A stretch of 64,000 nt of DNA from the NCBI RefSeq assembly GCF_047795645.1, contig NZ_CP181045.1, positions 248,001-312,000 on the forward strand. Reading direction: 5' to 3'. Of the stretch, positions 41,078 to 50,496 are shown one piece after another. Positions within the stretch are counted from its first letter, which is position 1. The number at the start of each line of letters is the position of its first letter. This stretch comes from Salipaludibacillus sp047795645 (GTDB lineage Bacteria; Bacillota; Bacilli; Bacillales; Salisediminibacteriaceae). The position numbers were made by a program, and so were the translations under genes. Under the pieces are notes generated by a model. It was not told the origin of the DNA and did not search any database. It saw only the letters and a program-made list of their open reading frames with translations.

Positions 41078-41790
41078 CAAAGAAATATGAGCTAGATGTA
41101 TTAGCCATCGGTGCGCATCCAGATGATGTTGAAATCGGGATGGCAGGCACAATTGCTAAGTTTCGACAAGAAGGAAAAAAAGTAGTTATTATGCACCTAA
41201 CAGAAGCGGAGCTCTCATCAAATGGAACTGTAGAGAATCGACAATTAGAGGCTAAAAATGCTTGTGAAGTACTAGGTTTGCCTGATCCCATTCAGTTTCA
41301 ATTCCCTGATCGTAAATTATTAGAACACCGTGAAGAAGCGATTGATGCTATCGTTCAAGTTATTCGGAAATTGCGCCCTAAAATTGTGTTTGCACCAAAT
41401 CACCAAGATCGACATCCTGATCATGGTCACTGTGGTGAACTGACGAAAGAAGCGTTTTTTTCGGCTGGAATAAAAAAATATCTTTCACACGATGAAAACG
41501 AAGCGTTTCTTCCACAAGCATTATATTTTTTTCAAATTAATGGAATAGTAACACCGGATTTTTTGATAGATATTTCGACAACAATTGACCTTAAGTATCA
41601 GGCTTTAGCATGCTTTGAAAGTCAATTTTCGTCTAAAGAAGCTCAAGTCAAAACGCCTTTAAATAGCGGATATATTGAAAAATTAAAAGCTCGAGACCTG
41701 TTATTAGGAGGAGAAGCCGGTGTTACATATGCAGAAGGCTTCCTTTCAGAAAGACCGATTCTCATCCATGACTTACTAGGAGATGAATAA
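41074..41790 (+). CDS. bshB1: Bacillithiol deacetylase BshB1
   Basis: LmbE-type zinc deacetylase that removes acetate from N-acetylglucosaminyl malate in bacillithiol synthesis. 238 residues. AIGAHPDDVEIGMAGTI near residue 11 (zinc ligands H and D) and NHQDRHPDHGHCGEL near 109 are present. GTG start overlaps the mgsA stop, and bshA begins on its last base. Confidence 0.95.
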   Translation: MTKKYELDVLAIGAHPDDVEIGMAGTIAKFRQEGKKVVIMHLTEAELSSNGTVENRQLEAKNACEVLGLPDPIQFQFPDRKLLEHREEAIDAIVQVIRKLRPKIVFAPNHQDRHPDHGHCGELTKEAFFSAGIKKYLSHDENEAFLPQALYFFQINGIVTPDFLIDISTTIDLKYQALACFESQFSSKEAQVKTPLNSGYIEKLKARDLLLGGEAGVTYAEGFLSERPILIHDLLGDE

Positions 41791-42917
41791 TGACATTTAA
41801 AATTGGTATTACGTGTTATCCTACTGTGGGAGGATCAGGAGTCGTTGCTACTGAATTAGGTAAAGCGCTTGCTGAAAAAGGACATGAAGTTCATTTCATT
41901 ACTTCTAGTCTCCCATACCGTTTGGATAACTGTACAGCAAACATATATTATCACGAAGTAGAGGTTAATCAATATTCCGTTTTTCGTTACCCTCCCTATG
42001 ATTTAGCTTTAGCAAGTAAAATGGCTGACGTGATTAAACGTGAAGGGTTAGATTTGCTTCACGTCCATTACGCTATCCCCCATTCGATCAGCGCCTATTT
42101 AGCAAAGCAAATGGTTGATCGTGATGTGAAAATTGTTACGACGTTGCACGGGACTGATATTACTGTTCTAGGCTACGATCCATCATTGATAGACATGATC
42201 CGCTTTGGTATTGAAAGGTCGGACGCTGTGACAGCAGTGTCAAATGATTTAATTGATCAGACAAAAGAATTGTTAAATATCGATACACCTATTGAAACTG
42301 TATATAACTTTGTAGATCATCGAATTTATTATCCAAGAGAAGTAGATCATATGAGACAAAAGTATGGAATTGGAGAGAAGACGAAAGTAATTTCTCATAT
42401 TTCAAATTTTCGAAAAGTGAAACGAGTCCAAGATGTCGTCTACGTTTTTGAAAGAATCAATCAACAAATGGACGCCGTTTTATTGCTAATCGGTGACGGG
42501 CCTGAACTTACGGTAATAGCTGACTTAGTAAAAGAACTAGGTTTGACCGATCGTGTACGATTTTTAGGCAATCAAAAATTAGTCGCAGAGTTTTTGTCTA
42601 TGAGCGATGTGAATCTTCTTTTATCCGAAAAAGAAAGCTTCGGATTAGTTATTTTAGAAGCTATGGCTTGCGGAGTTCCGGTGATTGGCACGAATATTGG
42701 TGGCATTCCTGAAGTGATTGAGCATGGGAAAAATGGATACATATGTCCGTTAGGCGATATCGATGAAATTTCAACTCATGCGATTTCGTTGCTCCAGGAT
42801 GTTGAATTGCAAAAACGAATGTCACAATCTGCAAAAGTGAGAGCCATTAGTACGTTTCATCAAGATTTAATTGTTTCTCAATATGAAAAGGTTTATGAAG
42901 ATACTCTTAAAAAGTAG
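41790..42917 (+). CDS. bshA: L-malate glucosaminyltransferase BshA
   Basis: GT4-family glycosyltransferase joining UDP-GlcNAc and L-malate, the first step of bacillithiol synthesis. 375 residues. N-terminal CYPTVGGSGVVATELGKAL near residue 10, HVHYAIPHSISAYLA near 91, and the C-terminal ESFGLVILEAMACGVPVI near 287. Follows bshB1 with a 1-nt overlap. Confidence 0.96.
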   Translation: MTFKIGITCYPTVGGSGVVATELGKALAEKGHEVHFITSSLPYRLDNCTANIYYHEVEVNQYSVFRYPPYDLALASKMADVIKREGLDLLHVHYAIPHSISAYLAKQMVDRDVKIVTTLHGTDITVLGYDPSLIDMIRFGIERSDAVTAVSNDLIDQTKELLNIDTPIETVYNFVDHRIYYPREVDHMRQKYGIGEKTKVISHISNFRKVKRVQDVVYVFERINQQMDAVLLLIGDGPELTVIADLVKELGLTDRVRFLGNQKLVAEFLSMSDVNLLLSEKESFGLVILEAMACGVPVIGTNIGGIPEVIEHGKNGYICPLGDIDEISTHAISLLQDVELQKRMSQSAKVRAISTFHQDLIVSQYEKVYEDTLKK

Positions 42918-42926
42918 GGATCGGCA

Positions 42927-44066
42927 ATGAATTGGAAACAAGCTGGTGATGAGGTGATTTCTCAACTAGAAAAGGCTGGGTACGAATCGTATATTGTCGG
43001 TGGAGCGGTTAGAGATAAATGGCTTGATAGAATTGCCGATGATGTAGATGTTTCCACTAGAGCAAAGGTTAAAGACATTCAATCGATCTTTGCTCGTACA
43101 ATTGAGGTTGGCATTCAACATGGTACAGTAGTTGTCCTGATAGGTAGATTTCCAGTACAAGTCAGCACGTTTAAAGGGGCATCTATTGAGGAGGATCTTG
43201 GACAGAGGGATTTCACAATCAATGCACTAGCAGAAACGAAGAACGGCAAGATAATCGATCCATTTCAAGGGATGGACGATTTGAAAAAACAGCAAATTCG
43301 AACAGTGACAGGGACTGAAAAGCCATTTATTGATGATCCGCTACGCCTGCTTCGGGCTTTGCGGTTCTCTTTACAGCTTCGGTTTGAAATTGAGCCTGAA
43401 ACACAAGAAACAATGAATACCTTGTCAGTATTGATTAAGAAATCGGCCAAAGAAAGAATAGCTGCCGAATTAGAGAAAATAAGTAAGTGCCCTTTAGATG
43501 GAAAGCAGTGGCGATGGCTTTTTAATCAAGCTGTTTTCAACCAACTACCTTATCTTTTTAACTATGAGAGACTAAGGGTATCTCTTCAGACTCAGCGTAA
43601 GAGCGTAACTTTTGTAGATGAACGGACTTGGTGGAGCTTTGCTGTTTATTCTCCCAATATTGAGGAAGTCAACAAAGCCTTAAGGGTATATAAGAGGTCA
43701 AACAAGCTTTCTAAAGATGTGAAAGAAATACAGCAAAAAGTGACGCAGTTTGCTAATAAACATTGGAGCTTATTTGATTTATACACGTTAGGGTGTGATC
43801 GGTTAAGTGTTGCATTACAACTTCTTTCTCATTTGCAAGATGAAATAGATGTAGCCGCATGGACCAATAGATATCTCCAGTTACCTATTAAACAAAAACA
43901 AGAATTAAATATTTCTGGAAGAGATATTCTCAATAAATATCCTGGCATTTCAGGATCGAATATAGGAAAGTTGATTTGCAAAGTTGAACATGCTGTCGTT
44001 AGTAGTGAACTTCGAAATGATAAAGATGTTATTCTTCGTTGGTTAGAAAGGGAGTCGTTTGAATGA
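42927..44066 (+). CDS. cca: CCA-adding tRNA nucleotidyltransferase
   Basis: Adds or repairs the 3' CCA of tRNAs. 379 residues, slightly shorter than B. subtilis Cca. IVGGAVRD near residue 23, DDVDVST near 38 (catalytic acids, where DIDIAT is more usual), QRDFTINALA near 94 and IDDPLRLLRALRF near 134. A short spacer follows bshA and it overlaps birA by four bases. Confidence 0.94.
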   Translation: MNWKQAGDEVISQLEKAGYESYIVGGAVRDKWLDRIADDVDVSTRAKVKDIQSIFARTIEVGIQHGTVVVLIGRFPVQVSTFKGASIEEDLGQRDFTINALAETKNGKIIDPFQGMDDLKKQQIRTVTGTEKPFIDDPLRLLRALRFSLQLRFEIEPETQETMNTLSVLIKKSAKERIAAELEKISKCPLDGKQWRWLFNQAVFNQLPYLFNYERLRVSLQTQRKSVTFVDERTWWSFAVYSPNIEEVNKALRVYKRSNKLSKDVKEIQQKVTQFANKHWSLFDLYTLGCDRLSVALQLLSHLQDEIDVAAWTNRYLQLPIKQKQELNISGRDILNKYPGISGSNIGKLICKVEHAVVSSELRNDKDVILRWLERESFE

Positions 44067-45028
44067 AAGGCAAAGTTCTCACATTGTTAAGAGAAAATGA
44101 ACATACCTTTTTATCAGGAGAAAAAATTAGTCGCGAATTAAACTGCTCGCGAACAGCAGTATGGAAGCAGATTAATTCGTTAAGAAATGAAGGGTTTGAT
44201 ATTGTAGCAACCCAGAATAAGGGCTATCAATTAATAAAAGGTGGTCGCGACCTCAGTGAACATAATCTTATTTCGAGAATTAAAGGGAATGGACTGTTTC
44301 ACAAAGTCGTGTATTATCCTTCAGTATCTTCTACACAAACAATCGCCAATCAACTTGTGAATGAAGGAGATAGCGAAGGAATCGTCGTCGTCGCAGATGA
44401 GCAAACGGATGGTAAGGGCCGATTAGGCAGACCTTGGCAATCACAAAAACAGTCTGGAATTTCAATGAGTCTCGTACTTAAACCAGACATAGATTTTCGT
44501 CAAGCGCCCCAGTTAACACTAGTATCAGCAGTAGCAGTGACGAGGGCACTACGAGAAAGGACAGGCTTGTCGATTGATATTAAGTGGCCGAATGATTTGT
44601 TAGTTAACGGGAAAAAATTAGCAGGTATTTTAACAGAAATGCAAGTTGATCCCGATCGAATTCAATCTGTCATTATTGGGATTGGAATAAATGTGAATCA
44701 TGATAATTTTCCCGACGAGCTGACTTCGATTGCAACGTCTTTGAAAGTAGAGTCGGGAGAAGAATTTGATCGAGCGGATCTTATCGGCGAAATATTACGT
44801 GAATTTTCTTGGCTCTATGAGACATACTTGTCAAAGGGATTCTCTTTTATCAAACCACTGTGGGAAGCCCACTCATTATCAATTGGTAAGGTTATTACTG
44901 CAAGAAGAGCGAGAGATTCGGTGGAAGGCGAAGTAATTGGAATTAATGATGAAGGAGTATTGCTTCTGAAAGACAATCAAGGCGAAACTCATCACATTTA
45001 TTCAGCCGATATTGATATTAAATCTTAA
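44063..45028 (+). CDS. birA: Biotin-protein ligase / biotin repressor BirA
   Basis: Bifunctional: attaches biotin to carboxylase carrier protein and represses biotin genes. 321 residues. N-terminal winged helix (about 1-60, LNCSRTAVWKQINSLRNEG), catalytic GKGRLGRPWQSQKQSGISMS near residue 117 and KWPNDLLVNGKKLAGIL near 174, C-terminal SH3-like domain from about 270. Overlaps cca by four bases and ends the dap-bsh operon. Confidence 0.95.
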   Translation: MKGKVLTLLRENEHTFLSGEKISRELNCSRTAVWKQINSLRNEGFDIVATQNKGYQLIKGGRDLSEHNLISRIKGNGLFHKVVYYPSVSSTQTIANQLVNEGDSEGIVVVADEQTDGKGRLGRPWQSQKQSGISMSLVLKPDIDFRQAPQLTLVSAVAVTRALRERTGLSIDIKWPNDLLVNGKKLAGILTEMQVDPDRIQSVIIGIGINVNHDNFPDELTSIATSLKVESGEEFDRADLIGEILREFSWLYETYLSKGFSFIKPLWEAHSLSIGKVITARRARDSVEGEVIGINDEGVLLLKDNQGETHHIYSADIDIKS

Positions 45029-45031
45029 TAT

Positions 45032-45060
45032 AACATTTCCTTCAATTAATTTGATATAAT
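45032..45060 (+). promoter_or_regulatory. Possible promoter of the panB leader
   Basis: TATAAT at 45055-45060 with a weak AACATT 17 nt upstream, just after the birA stop. It would start transcripts near 45067, about 330 nt before panB and upstream of the terminator at 45256. Confidence 0.45.
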
Positions 45061-45129
45061 AGCTTTGGACAGTATCGTAATCGAACTGTACCGTTTTGGT
45101 TTATTATCATATGCGTAAATTCTGCTTTG

Positions 45130-45182
45130 ATCCAGGGTGCTGGACGGGGACAGAGGGTGAACAACAAATTGGAGAGTGAACA
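45130..45182 (+). promoter_or_regulatory. panB leader with repeated AGRGTG motifs
   Basis: TCCAG/CTGGA forms a small hairpin near 45131-45144. GAGGGTGAACA (45153-45163) and GAGAGTGAACA (45172-45182) are near-identical direct repeats 19 nt apart, and AGGGTG also occurs near 45134. The known pan RNA motif sits before panB in Firmicutes and is often tandem. I cannot confirm a match from memory, so this is only a candidate regulatory RNA. Confidence 0.35.
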
Positions 45183-45255
45183 TCGATTCATGCCGTTTTT
45201 TTAATGAAATGCGGCTGTTGTTTGATGTGTACTTTCGCGTAATGTTGACGATGTA

Positions 45256-45285
45256 AACCTTCTTCCTCTAGGAAGAAGGTTTTTT
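45256..45285 (+). terminator. Strong terminator in the panB leader
   Basis: AACCTTCTTCC pairs perfectly with GGAAGAAGGTT around TCTA, followed by TTTTTTG. It may end birA transcripts, or be the expression platform of an attenuator if transcription starts near 45067. A possible weak promoter (TTGCAA then ATACAA) lies between it and panB at about 45350-45380. Confidence 0.9.
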
Positions 45286-45397
45286 GTTTTAGCTGTTTTA
45301 AGGGAAATGGACTCGAAATCGCTTTATTCGAAAAACAGAAATGGGTCAATTTGCAAACCCAGGTGGTCCACCAATACAAAGTTGAGAGGAGTCAGTT

Positions 45398-46243
45398 ATG
45401 AAAAGTACGGCAGATTTAAAAAAAATGAAAAAAAATCAAGAACCAATAGTAATGTTGACGGCATACGATGCTCCTAGTGCAAAACTAGCAGAACAAGCAT
45501 CAGTTGACACGATTCTTGTTGGTGATTCATTAGGGATGGTCGTTCTTGGCTATGAGTCGACGGTACCCGTGACGATGGAAGATATGATACACCATACGAA
45601 AGCAGTTAAAAGAGGGACGACAGATACATTTATTATTACTGATATGCCTTTTTTAAGTTACCATGCTTCAGATCAAGAAACTTTCATAAATGCGAGAAAT
45701 CTGATCCAACAAGGTGGTGCTCATGCGATAAAAATGGAAGGGAATGGCCCGGTACTTGATAAGGCAGAAAAATTGGTTCGCGGTGGGGTTCCTGTCGTTT
45801 GCCATCTCGGTCTTACGCCACAAACGGTAGGTGTAACCGGGGGATATAAAGTCCAAGGGAAAGGCGATTCAGAAGCGAAGCAATTACTTGAAGATGCTAT
45901 CCGTGTAGAAGCTGTTGGGGCATCGATGCTTGTACTTGAATGTGTTCCAGAAGCGTTAGCGACAGAAATTTCTCATCGACTGCAAATCCCTGTGATTGGT
46001 ATCGGTGCAGGCCGATATACCGATGGACAAGTGCTTGTTTATCATGATGTGATTGGGTACTCTTCTGGCCACGTTCCAAAATTTGTGAAGCAATATAGTC
46101 ACATAGGTGAAACGATTAAGGCTTCGATTAAGCAATACACAAGCGATGTGAAGAATAAGTCCTTTCCTGAAAAAACACATGTATTCCAGCCTACCCAACA
46201 AATAGATAATCAATTATACGGAGGACATAAGAGTGATGATTGA
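45398..46243 (+). CDS. panB: 3-methyl-2-oxobutanoate hydroxymethyltransferase
   Basis: First committed step of pantothenate synthesis: ketopantoate from 2-oxoisovalerate and methylene-THF. 281 residues. VMLTAYDAPSAKLAEQA near residue 18, DTILVGDSLGMVVLGYEST near 37, VCHLGLTPQTV near 135 and IPVIGIGAG near 195. ATG behind GAGAGGAG. Overlaps panC by about ten bases. Confidence 0.97.
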   Translation: MKSTADLKKMKKNQEPIVMLTAYDAPSAKLAEQASVDTILVGDSLGMVVLGYESTVPVTMEDMIHHTKAVKRGTTDTFIITDMPFLSYHASDQETFINARNLIQQGGAHAIKMEGNGPVLDKAEKLVRGGVPVVCHLGLTPQTVGVTGGYKVQGKGDSEAKQLLEDAIRVEAVGASMLVLECVPEALATEISHRLQIPVIGIGAGRYTDGQVLVYHDVIGYSSGHVPKFVKQYSHIGETIKASIKQYTSDVKNKSFPEKTHVFQPTQQIDNQLYGGHKSDD

Positions 46244-47093
46244 AATTAATACGATAAAAGGAATGAACGAGTGGACAAAGTCTAAAAAAAGTGAAAAACT
46301 CAGCGTCGGTTTTGTTCCTACGATGGGATTTTTACACGAAGGACACTTATCGTTAATTGAACGAGCGAAACAGGAAACGGACCTTGTAGTGATGAGTGTG
46401 TTTGTCAATCCATTGCAATTTGGTGAAGGAGAAGATTTTGACGATTATCCGCGTGATAAACAGCGTGATGCTAGCTTGGCGGAGGCACATGGGGTAGATG
46501 TATTATTTTACCCGGATGTCGAAGAAATGTACCCAACACCGTTAAGTGTGACGTTGAAGGTTCATCAAGGTGTTGATGTGTTATGTGGAGGGAGTCGACC
46601 TGGCCATTTTGATGGGGTCGCAACGATCGTAATGAAATTATTGCAAATTATAGAGCCTGAAAAAGCTTTTTTTGGTATGAAAGATGCACAGCAAGTTTCT
46701 GTGATCAAAAGAATGGTTACTGATTTTAACTTAAAGATTGAAATAGTTGCCGTTGAGATTGTTAGGGATGAAGATGGCTTGGCGAAAAGTTCGCGTAATG
46801 TGAATTTATCATCTTCAGAAAGAGCCGAAGCAACCAAAATATATCAAACTCTAAAGCAAGTAAAACATAAAGCGTTAGACAAGCACACATCCGATATTCC
46901 AGGTTTAGAGCGATGGACGAAGAATCAGTTGAAATCTCAACTGATTGAAGGAGAAATTGACTATGTGCAAATTCTTAATTTCCCTGAATTAACCATGCCT
47001 ACTGATTATGAAGGTGAAATGATTTTGGCAGTTGCTGTTTACTATGAGCGAGCTAGACTGATTGATAATATAACTTGGCATCAAAGAGGTTGA
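46233..47093 (+). CDS. panC: Pantothenate synthetase
   Basis: ATP-dependent condensation of pantoate with beta-alanine. 286 residues. VGFVPTMGFLHEGHLSLIE near residue 26 contains the HxGH nucleotidyl motif; FGMKDAQQVSVIKRM near 150 and KSSRNVNLSS near 187 follow. Start may be GTG 46233 (8 nt from GGAGG) or ATG 46236. The frame overlaps the end of panB. Confidence 0.96.
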   Translation: MMIEINTIKGMNEWTKSKKSEKLSVGFVPTMGFLHEGHLSLIERAKQETDLVVMSVFVNPLQFGEGEDFDDYPRDKQRDASLAEAHGVDVLFYPDVEEMYPTPLSVTLKVHQGVDVLCGGSRPGHFDGVATIVMKLLQIIEPEKAFFGMKDAQQVSVIKRMVTDFNLKIEIVAVEIVRDEDGLAKSSRNVNLSSSERAEATKIYQTLKQVKHKALDKHTSDIPGLERWTKNQLKSQLIEGEIDYVQILNFPELTMPTDYEGEMILAVAVYYERARLIDNITWHQRG

Positions 47094-47108
47094 AAGGAGA
47101 TAAACAAT

Positions 47109-47492
47109 ATGTTTCGTGAAATGATGAGTGGGAAGCTTCACCGTGCAACCGTAACAGAAGCAAACCTAAACTATGTAGGAAGTATTACAATAGATGAAGA
47201 TTTGTTAGAAGCTGTCGGCATTCTTGAAAATGAAAAGGTGCAAGTGGTAAATAATAATAATGGAGCTAGATTAGAAACGTACACGATTGCTGGTGATAGA
47301 GGGTCGAAAACGATTTGTTTAAATGGGGCAGCAGCTAGATTAGTTCAGCCTGGGGATAAAGTGATTATTATTGCTTATCAGTGGCTTCATAATGAGGAAT
47401 GTCACTCGCACATACCTAAAGTCGCAATACTAAATGAGAAAAATGTTATTGTTGAAATGATGGGGACGGAGCCAGAAGCGACTTATAGATAA
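47109..47492 (+). CDS. panD: Aspartate 1-decarboxylase
   Basis: Pyruvoyl enzyme making beta-alanine for PanC. 127 residues. The self-cleavage site Gly24-Ser25 lies in NYVGSITIDED, the usual position. Tyr and Asn active-site residues are in LNGAAARLVQPGDKVIIIAY near residue 70. Last gene of panBCD, followed by a terminator. Confidence 0.97.
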   Translation: MFREMMSGKLHRATVTEANLNYVGSITIDEDLLEAVGILENEKVQVVNNNNGARLETYTIAGDRGSKTICLNGAAARLVQPGDKVIIIAYQWLHNEECHSHIPKVAILNEKNVIVEMMGTEPEATYR

Positions 47493-47499
47493 GGAAAGA

Positions 47500-47528
47500 A
47501 GCGTGAGGCAGATGCCTTGCGCTTTTTT
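47500..47528 (+). terminator. Terminator of panBCD
   Basis: AGCGTGAGGCA pairs with TGCCTTGCGCT (two G-U pairs), followed by TTTTTT. Confidence 0.9.
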
Positions 47529-47591
47529 CTGCTGCAAGAGTCTGTCATTTTGGTAAATTCGAATTGGCGAGGTGATTGTCAGCCGATCTCA

Positions 47592-47600
47592 TGCTACAAT
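47592..47600 (+). promoter_or_regulatory. Extended -10 promoter of dinG
   Basis: TGCTACAAT with no good -35, 58 nt before the dinG ATG. No GAAC-N4-GTTC LexA site is visible in the leader. Confidence 0.5.
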
Positions 47601-47657
47601 AATAGAGAAATCATTGAGCATATAAATTTATTCAGACTATTGAAAGAAGGTATTTCT

Positions 47658-50489
47658 ATGAACCGCTTTGTCGTCCTCGATGTTGAAACAACAGGTGTGG
47701 CATTTTCTCGGGGAGATCGTATTATTCAACTAGCCTATTCCGTGGTCGAGCATGAGAGAATTGTTCGCCGTTATTCGTCATACATAAATCCAGAACGATC
47801 AATACCAACGTTTATTCAGTCATTAACAAATATTGGTGAAAAAGATGTAAATGATGCACCAAGTTTTGGCGAAGTTGCTCCAGAACTATTGAAAGATTTA
47901 GACGGTGCTTATTTCGTAGCTCATAACGCAGAATTCGATTTAGGCTTTGTTAATGAAGAGCTCGAGAATGCAGGGTATCCACCATTTAATGGCCCGATGA
48001 TCGATACTGTAGAGCTAGCGAGAATAGTTTTTCCAACTCAAGACAGTTTTCGATTGTCACAACTAGCTGAGAGCTTCGAAATGGATCATTTGGAACCTCA
48101 CAAGGCGGACAGCGATGCTGAGGCTACGGCATTGTTATTGATAGAAATTTTTAAAAAGTTTACAAGCCTTCCGTTGCTTACACTTCAACAGATTGAAAAG
48201 CTATCAACGAAACTTAATAGTGATCTCGGGTCGGTTTTAATGTCTTGGATTGAAAAAAAATTATCGAAGCCTGAACAAGAAAGTGAAATCGATGCTTTTC
48301 ATGGGATTGCCTTGAAACAAGATCCGTCACTTAATGGAATGGAAGAAAAGTCAGAGGACATCCCAAACGTCAATGAGTTTTTAGAGCAAACGCTAAATAA
48401 TCACGAAAAGATGAAAACACTCATTCCTGGATATGAAAGAAGAAGCGGACAAATTGAAATGATTGAGTTTATTGATCAAATGTTCCAAGCTAATAGTATT
48501 GGGCTTGTTGAAGCGGGGACAGGAACAGGAAAAACATTAGCTTATCTCATTCCAGCAGCTCTCTACGCATTAAAAAATGAAGAACCAGTAGTAATCAGTA
48601 CAGAGACGATTCAACTCCAAGAACAAATCGTAAAAAAAGAGTTACCTGTATTGCAGCAAATTCTCCCTATTCCGATTAGAAGTGCTTTACTCAAAGGGAG
48701 AAGTCATTATTTATGTTTGCAAAAATTTGAAAATCTTCTTCACAGTGATCCAGCAGATACATATGACCGAACGTTATCGAAGGCGCAAATTCTCGTATGG
48801 TTAACATCAACAGTGACTGGAGATGTGGAAGAATTGAGTTTAGCCGCAGGGAATACTCGTTTTTGGCATGAAATTGCAAGCGATGCTTCGTCATGTTCAA
48901 CGCCAAATTGTCCCTGGTTCTCACGGTGCTTTTATCAGCGTGCACGCAAAAAATCAAAACGTGCAGATATCATCGTCACAAATCACTCTCTTTTGTGTGC
49001 CGACTTAGTTGCTGAACATCAACTCATTCCTGGATACTCAACGTTGATTGTCGACGAGGCTCATCATTTAGAAGACACAGCAACGAGACAATTTGGTAAT
49101 AAATTAGACTATTTAACGATGACACAGCTGTTAAATGATATGGTTGGACGTGAGAAAGGCGGGTGGATTCCTAGTCATTTATGGGATCATATCGATCAAG
49201 AGTTGAAAAACGAAGCGATTGAATTGGAAGAGCAGATAAAGGTCTTTAGACAAGAGTGGAATGATTTATTTTTACTTTTAAACCAATATATTACGAACCT
49301 CCAATCACGCAAAAATGAAACTGGCAGGTTATCAAAGATTATCAAAACAACCGATGAGTTATGGAGCAAAGTTTCTGAAGCTGCTGTGAGATGTGACTTC
49401 GTTGTGAAGCCGATACTGAAAATGATGAATCGTTTGACAGATTCACTTGAAGATATCGTAAGTGGAGAATCTTTTCTTGGCAATAATTATGGAGAACTTG
49501 ATTGGTTACAAACAATTCAGACTCAATTGGAGCAGCAATACGCTAATTTTCATACATTGATCCTTCATCAAGAAGAAGATTCTGTGTATTGGTTGGAATT
49601 AGAAACACGTGGACCGAAGCAATCGATTTCAATTCAAGGTTGCCCAATTGACATCTCAGAAAAATTGGCTGACAAATTTTTCACGAAGAAAAGTCGTGTT
49701 ATCTTAACGTCAGCAACGTTGACGGTAAATGACAAATTTAATTATATGATTCGGCGATTGGGCTTAGAGGACTTTCCGGTCGAGACAAAGCAAGTAGACT
49801 CGCCTTTTTCATGGGATTCTCAAGTTTCATTCATGGTACCTGAGGATATGCCGTTGATTCAAGAAGCGGGAGAAGAGGCTTATATTGAGGCAGCGGCGAT
49901 GCAAATTTATCGTATAGCACATGTGACAAAAGGGAAAATGCTTGTCTTGTTTACATCCTATGACATGTTAAGGCGAACTTACAACATTTTGAAAACAATG
50001 TTTGATGACTCGTTTATGTTGATTGCTCAAGGAGTTCAGACGAAAAGTCGTTCGAAGCTGACAAAGAATTTTCAACAATTTGATCAGGCAATTCTACTTG
50101 GAACGAGCAGTTTTTGGGAAGGGGTAGATATTCCTGGAAGTGATTTGAGTGCAATTGTGATGGCAAGATTGCCTTTTAGCCCACCGAATGATCCGGTATT
50201 TAAAGCTCGTTCAGAACAATTAAAACAAGAAGGGGAATCTCCTTTCATGAAATTAGCATTGCCGCAAGCCGTTCTTCGTTTTAAACAAGGATTCGGAAGG
50301 CTTATTCGCCGCTCAACAGATAGAGGAATTGTTGTCGTATTAGATCGAAGAATTGTAAATACGAGGTATGGGAAGTCATTTACGAAATCATTGCCAGATA
50401 TTCCACTCATCGAAGAATCAATGAGCGAAATGGAAATTAGAATTGAACAGTGGTTTGAACCGTTGTTGGAAAACGATAGAAAGGAGTGA
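47658..50489 (+). CDS. dinG: DinG: DEDDh exonuclease fused to XPD-like helicase
   Basis: 943 residues. Residues ~1-170 form a DnaQ-type 3'-5' exonuclease (VLDVETTGV, HNAEFDLGFV, HKADSDAEA). Residues ~270-940 form a superfamily-2 helicase: EAGTGTGKTLAYLIP (Walker A), IVDEAHHLEDTA (DEAH), LGTSSFWEGVDIPG and GRLIRRSTDRG. Four cysteines spaced C-x59-C-x4-C-x5-C between motifs I and II match the iron-sulfur pattern of E. coli DinG. ATG at 47658 is preceded by GAAGG; the 47 codons upstream cross the panD terminator and are excluded. The role is DNA repair or replication; substrate unknown. Confidence 0.93.
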   Translation: MNRFVVLDVETTGVAFSRGDRIIQLAYSVVEHERIVRRYSSYINPERSIPTFIQSLTNIGEKDVNDAPSFGEVAPELLKDLDGAYFVAHNAEFDLGFVNEELENAGYPPFNGPMIDTVELARIVFPTQDSFRLSQLAESFEMDHLEPHKADSDAEATALLLIEIFKKFTSLPLLTLQQIEKLSTKLNSDLGSVLMSWIEKKLSKPEQESEIDAFHGIALKQDPSLNGMEEKSEDIPNVNEFLEQTLNNHEKMKTLIPGYERRSGQIEMIEFIDQMFQANSIGLVEAGTGTGKTLAYLIPAALYALKNEEPVVISTETIQLQEQIVKKELPVLQQILPIPIRSALLKGRSHYLCLQKFENLLHSDPADTYDRTLSKAQILVWLTSTVTGDVEELSLAAGNTRFWHEIASDASSCSTPNCPWFSRCFYQRARKKSKRADIIVTNHSLLCADLVAEHQLIPGYSTLIVDEAHHLEDTATRQFGNKLDYLTMTQLLNDMVGREKGGWIPSHLWDHIDQELKNEAIELEEQIKVFRQEWNDLFLLLNQYITNLQSRKNETGRLSKIIKTTDELWSKVSEAAVRCDFVVKPILKMMNRLTDSLEDIVSGESFLGNNYGELDWLQTIQTQLEQQYANFHTLILHQEEDSVYWLELETRGPKQSISIQGCPIDISEKLADKFFTKKSRVILTSATLTVNDKFNYMIRRLGLEDFPVETKQVDSPFSWDSQVSFMVPEDMPLIQEAGEEAYIEAAAMQIYRIAHVTKGKMLVLFTSYDMLRRTYNILKTMFDDSFMLIAQGVQTKSRSKLTKNFQQFDQAILLGTSSFWEGVDIPGSDLSAIVMARLPFSPPNDPVFKARSEQLKQEGESPFMKLALPQAVLRFKQGFGRLIRRSTDRGIVVVLDRRIVNTRYGKSFTKSLPDIPLIEESMSEMEIRIEQWFEPLLENDRKE

Positions 50490-50496
50490 TACTTTG

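Noticed and set aside
45029..45397. T-box riboswitch before panB
   Set aside because: The GGTGGTCCACC word near 45361-45371 resembles part of a T-box antiterminator, but it lies downstream of the terminator rather than overlapping its 5' arm, and no specifier stem is visible.
47517..47657. 47-codon N-terminal extension of dinG
   Set aside because: It reads through the panBCD terminator and the dinG promoter; the exonuclease domain begins right at the ATG at 47658.
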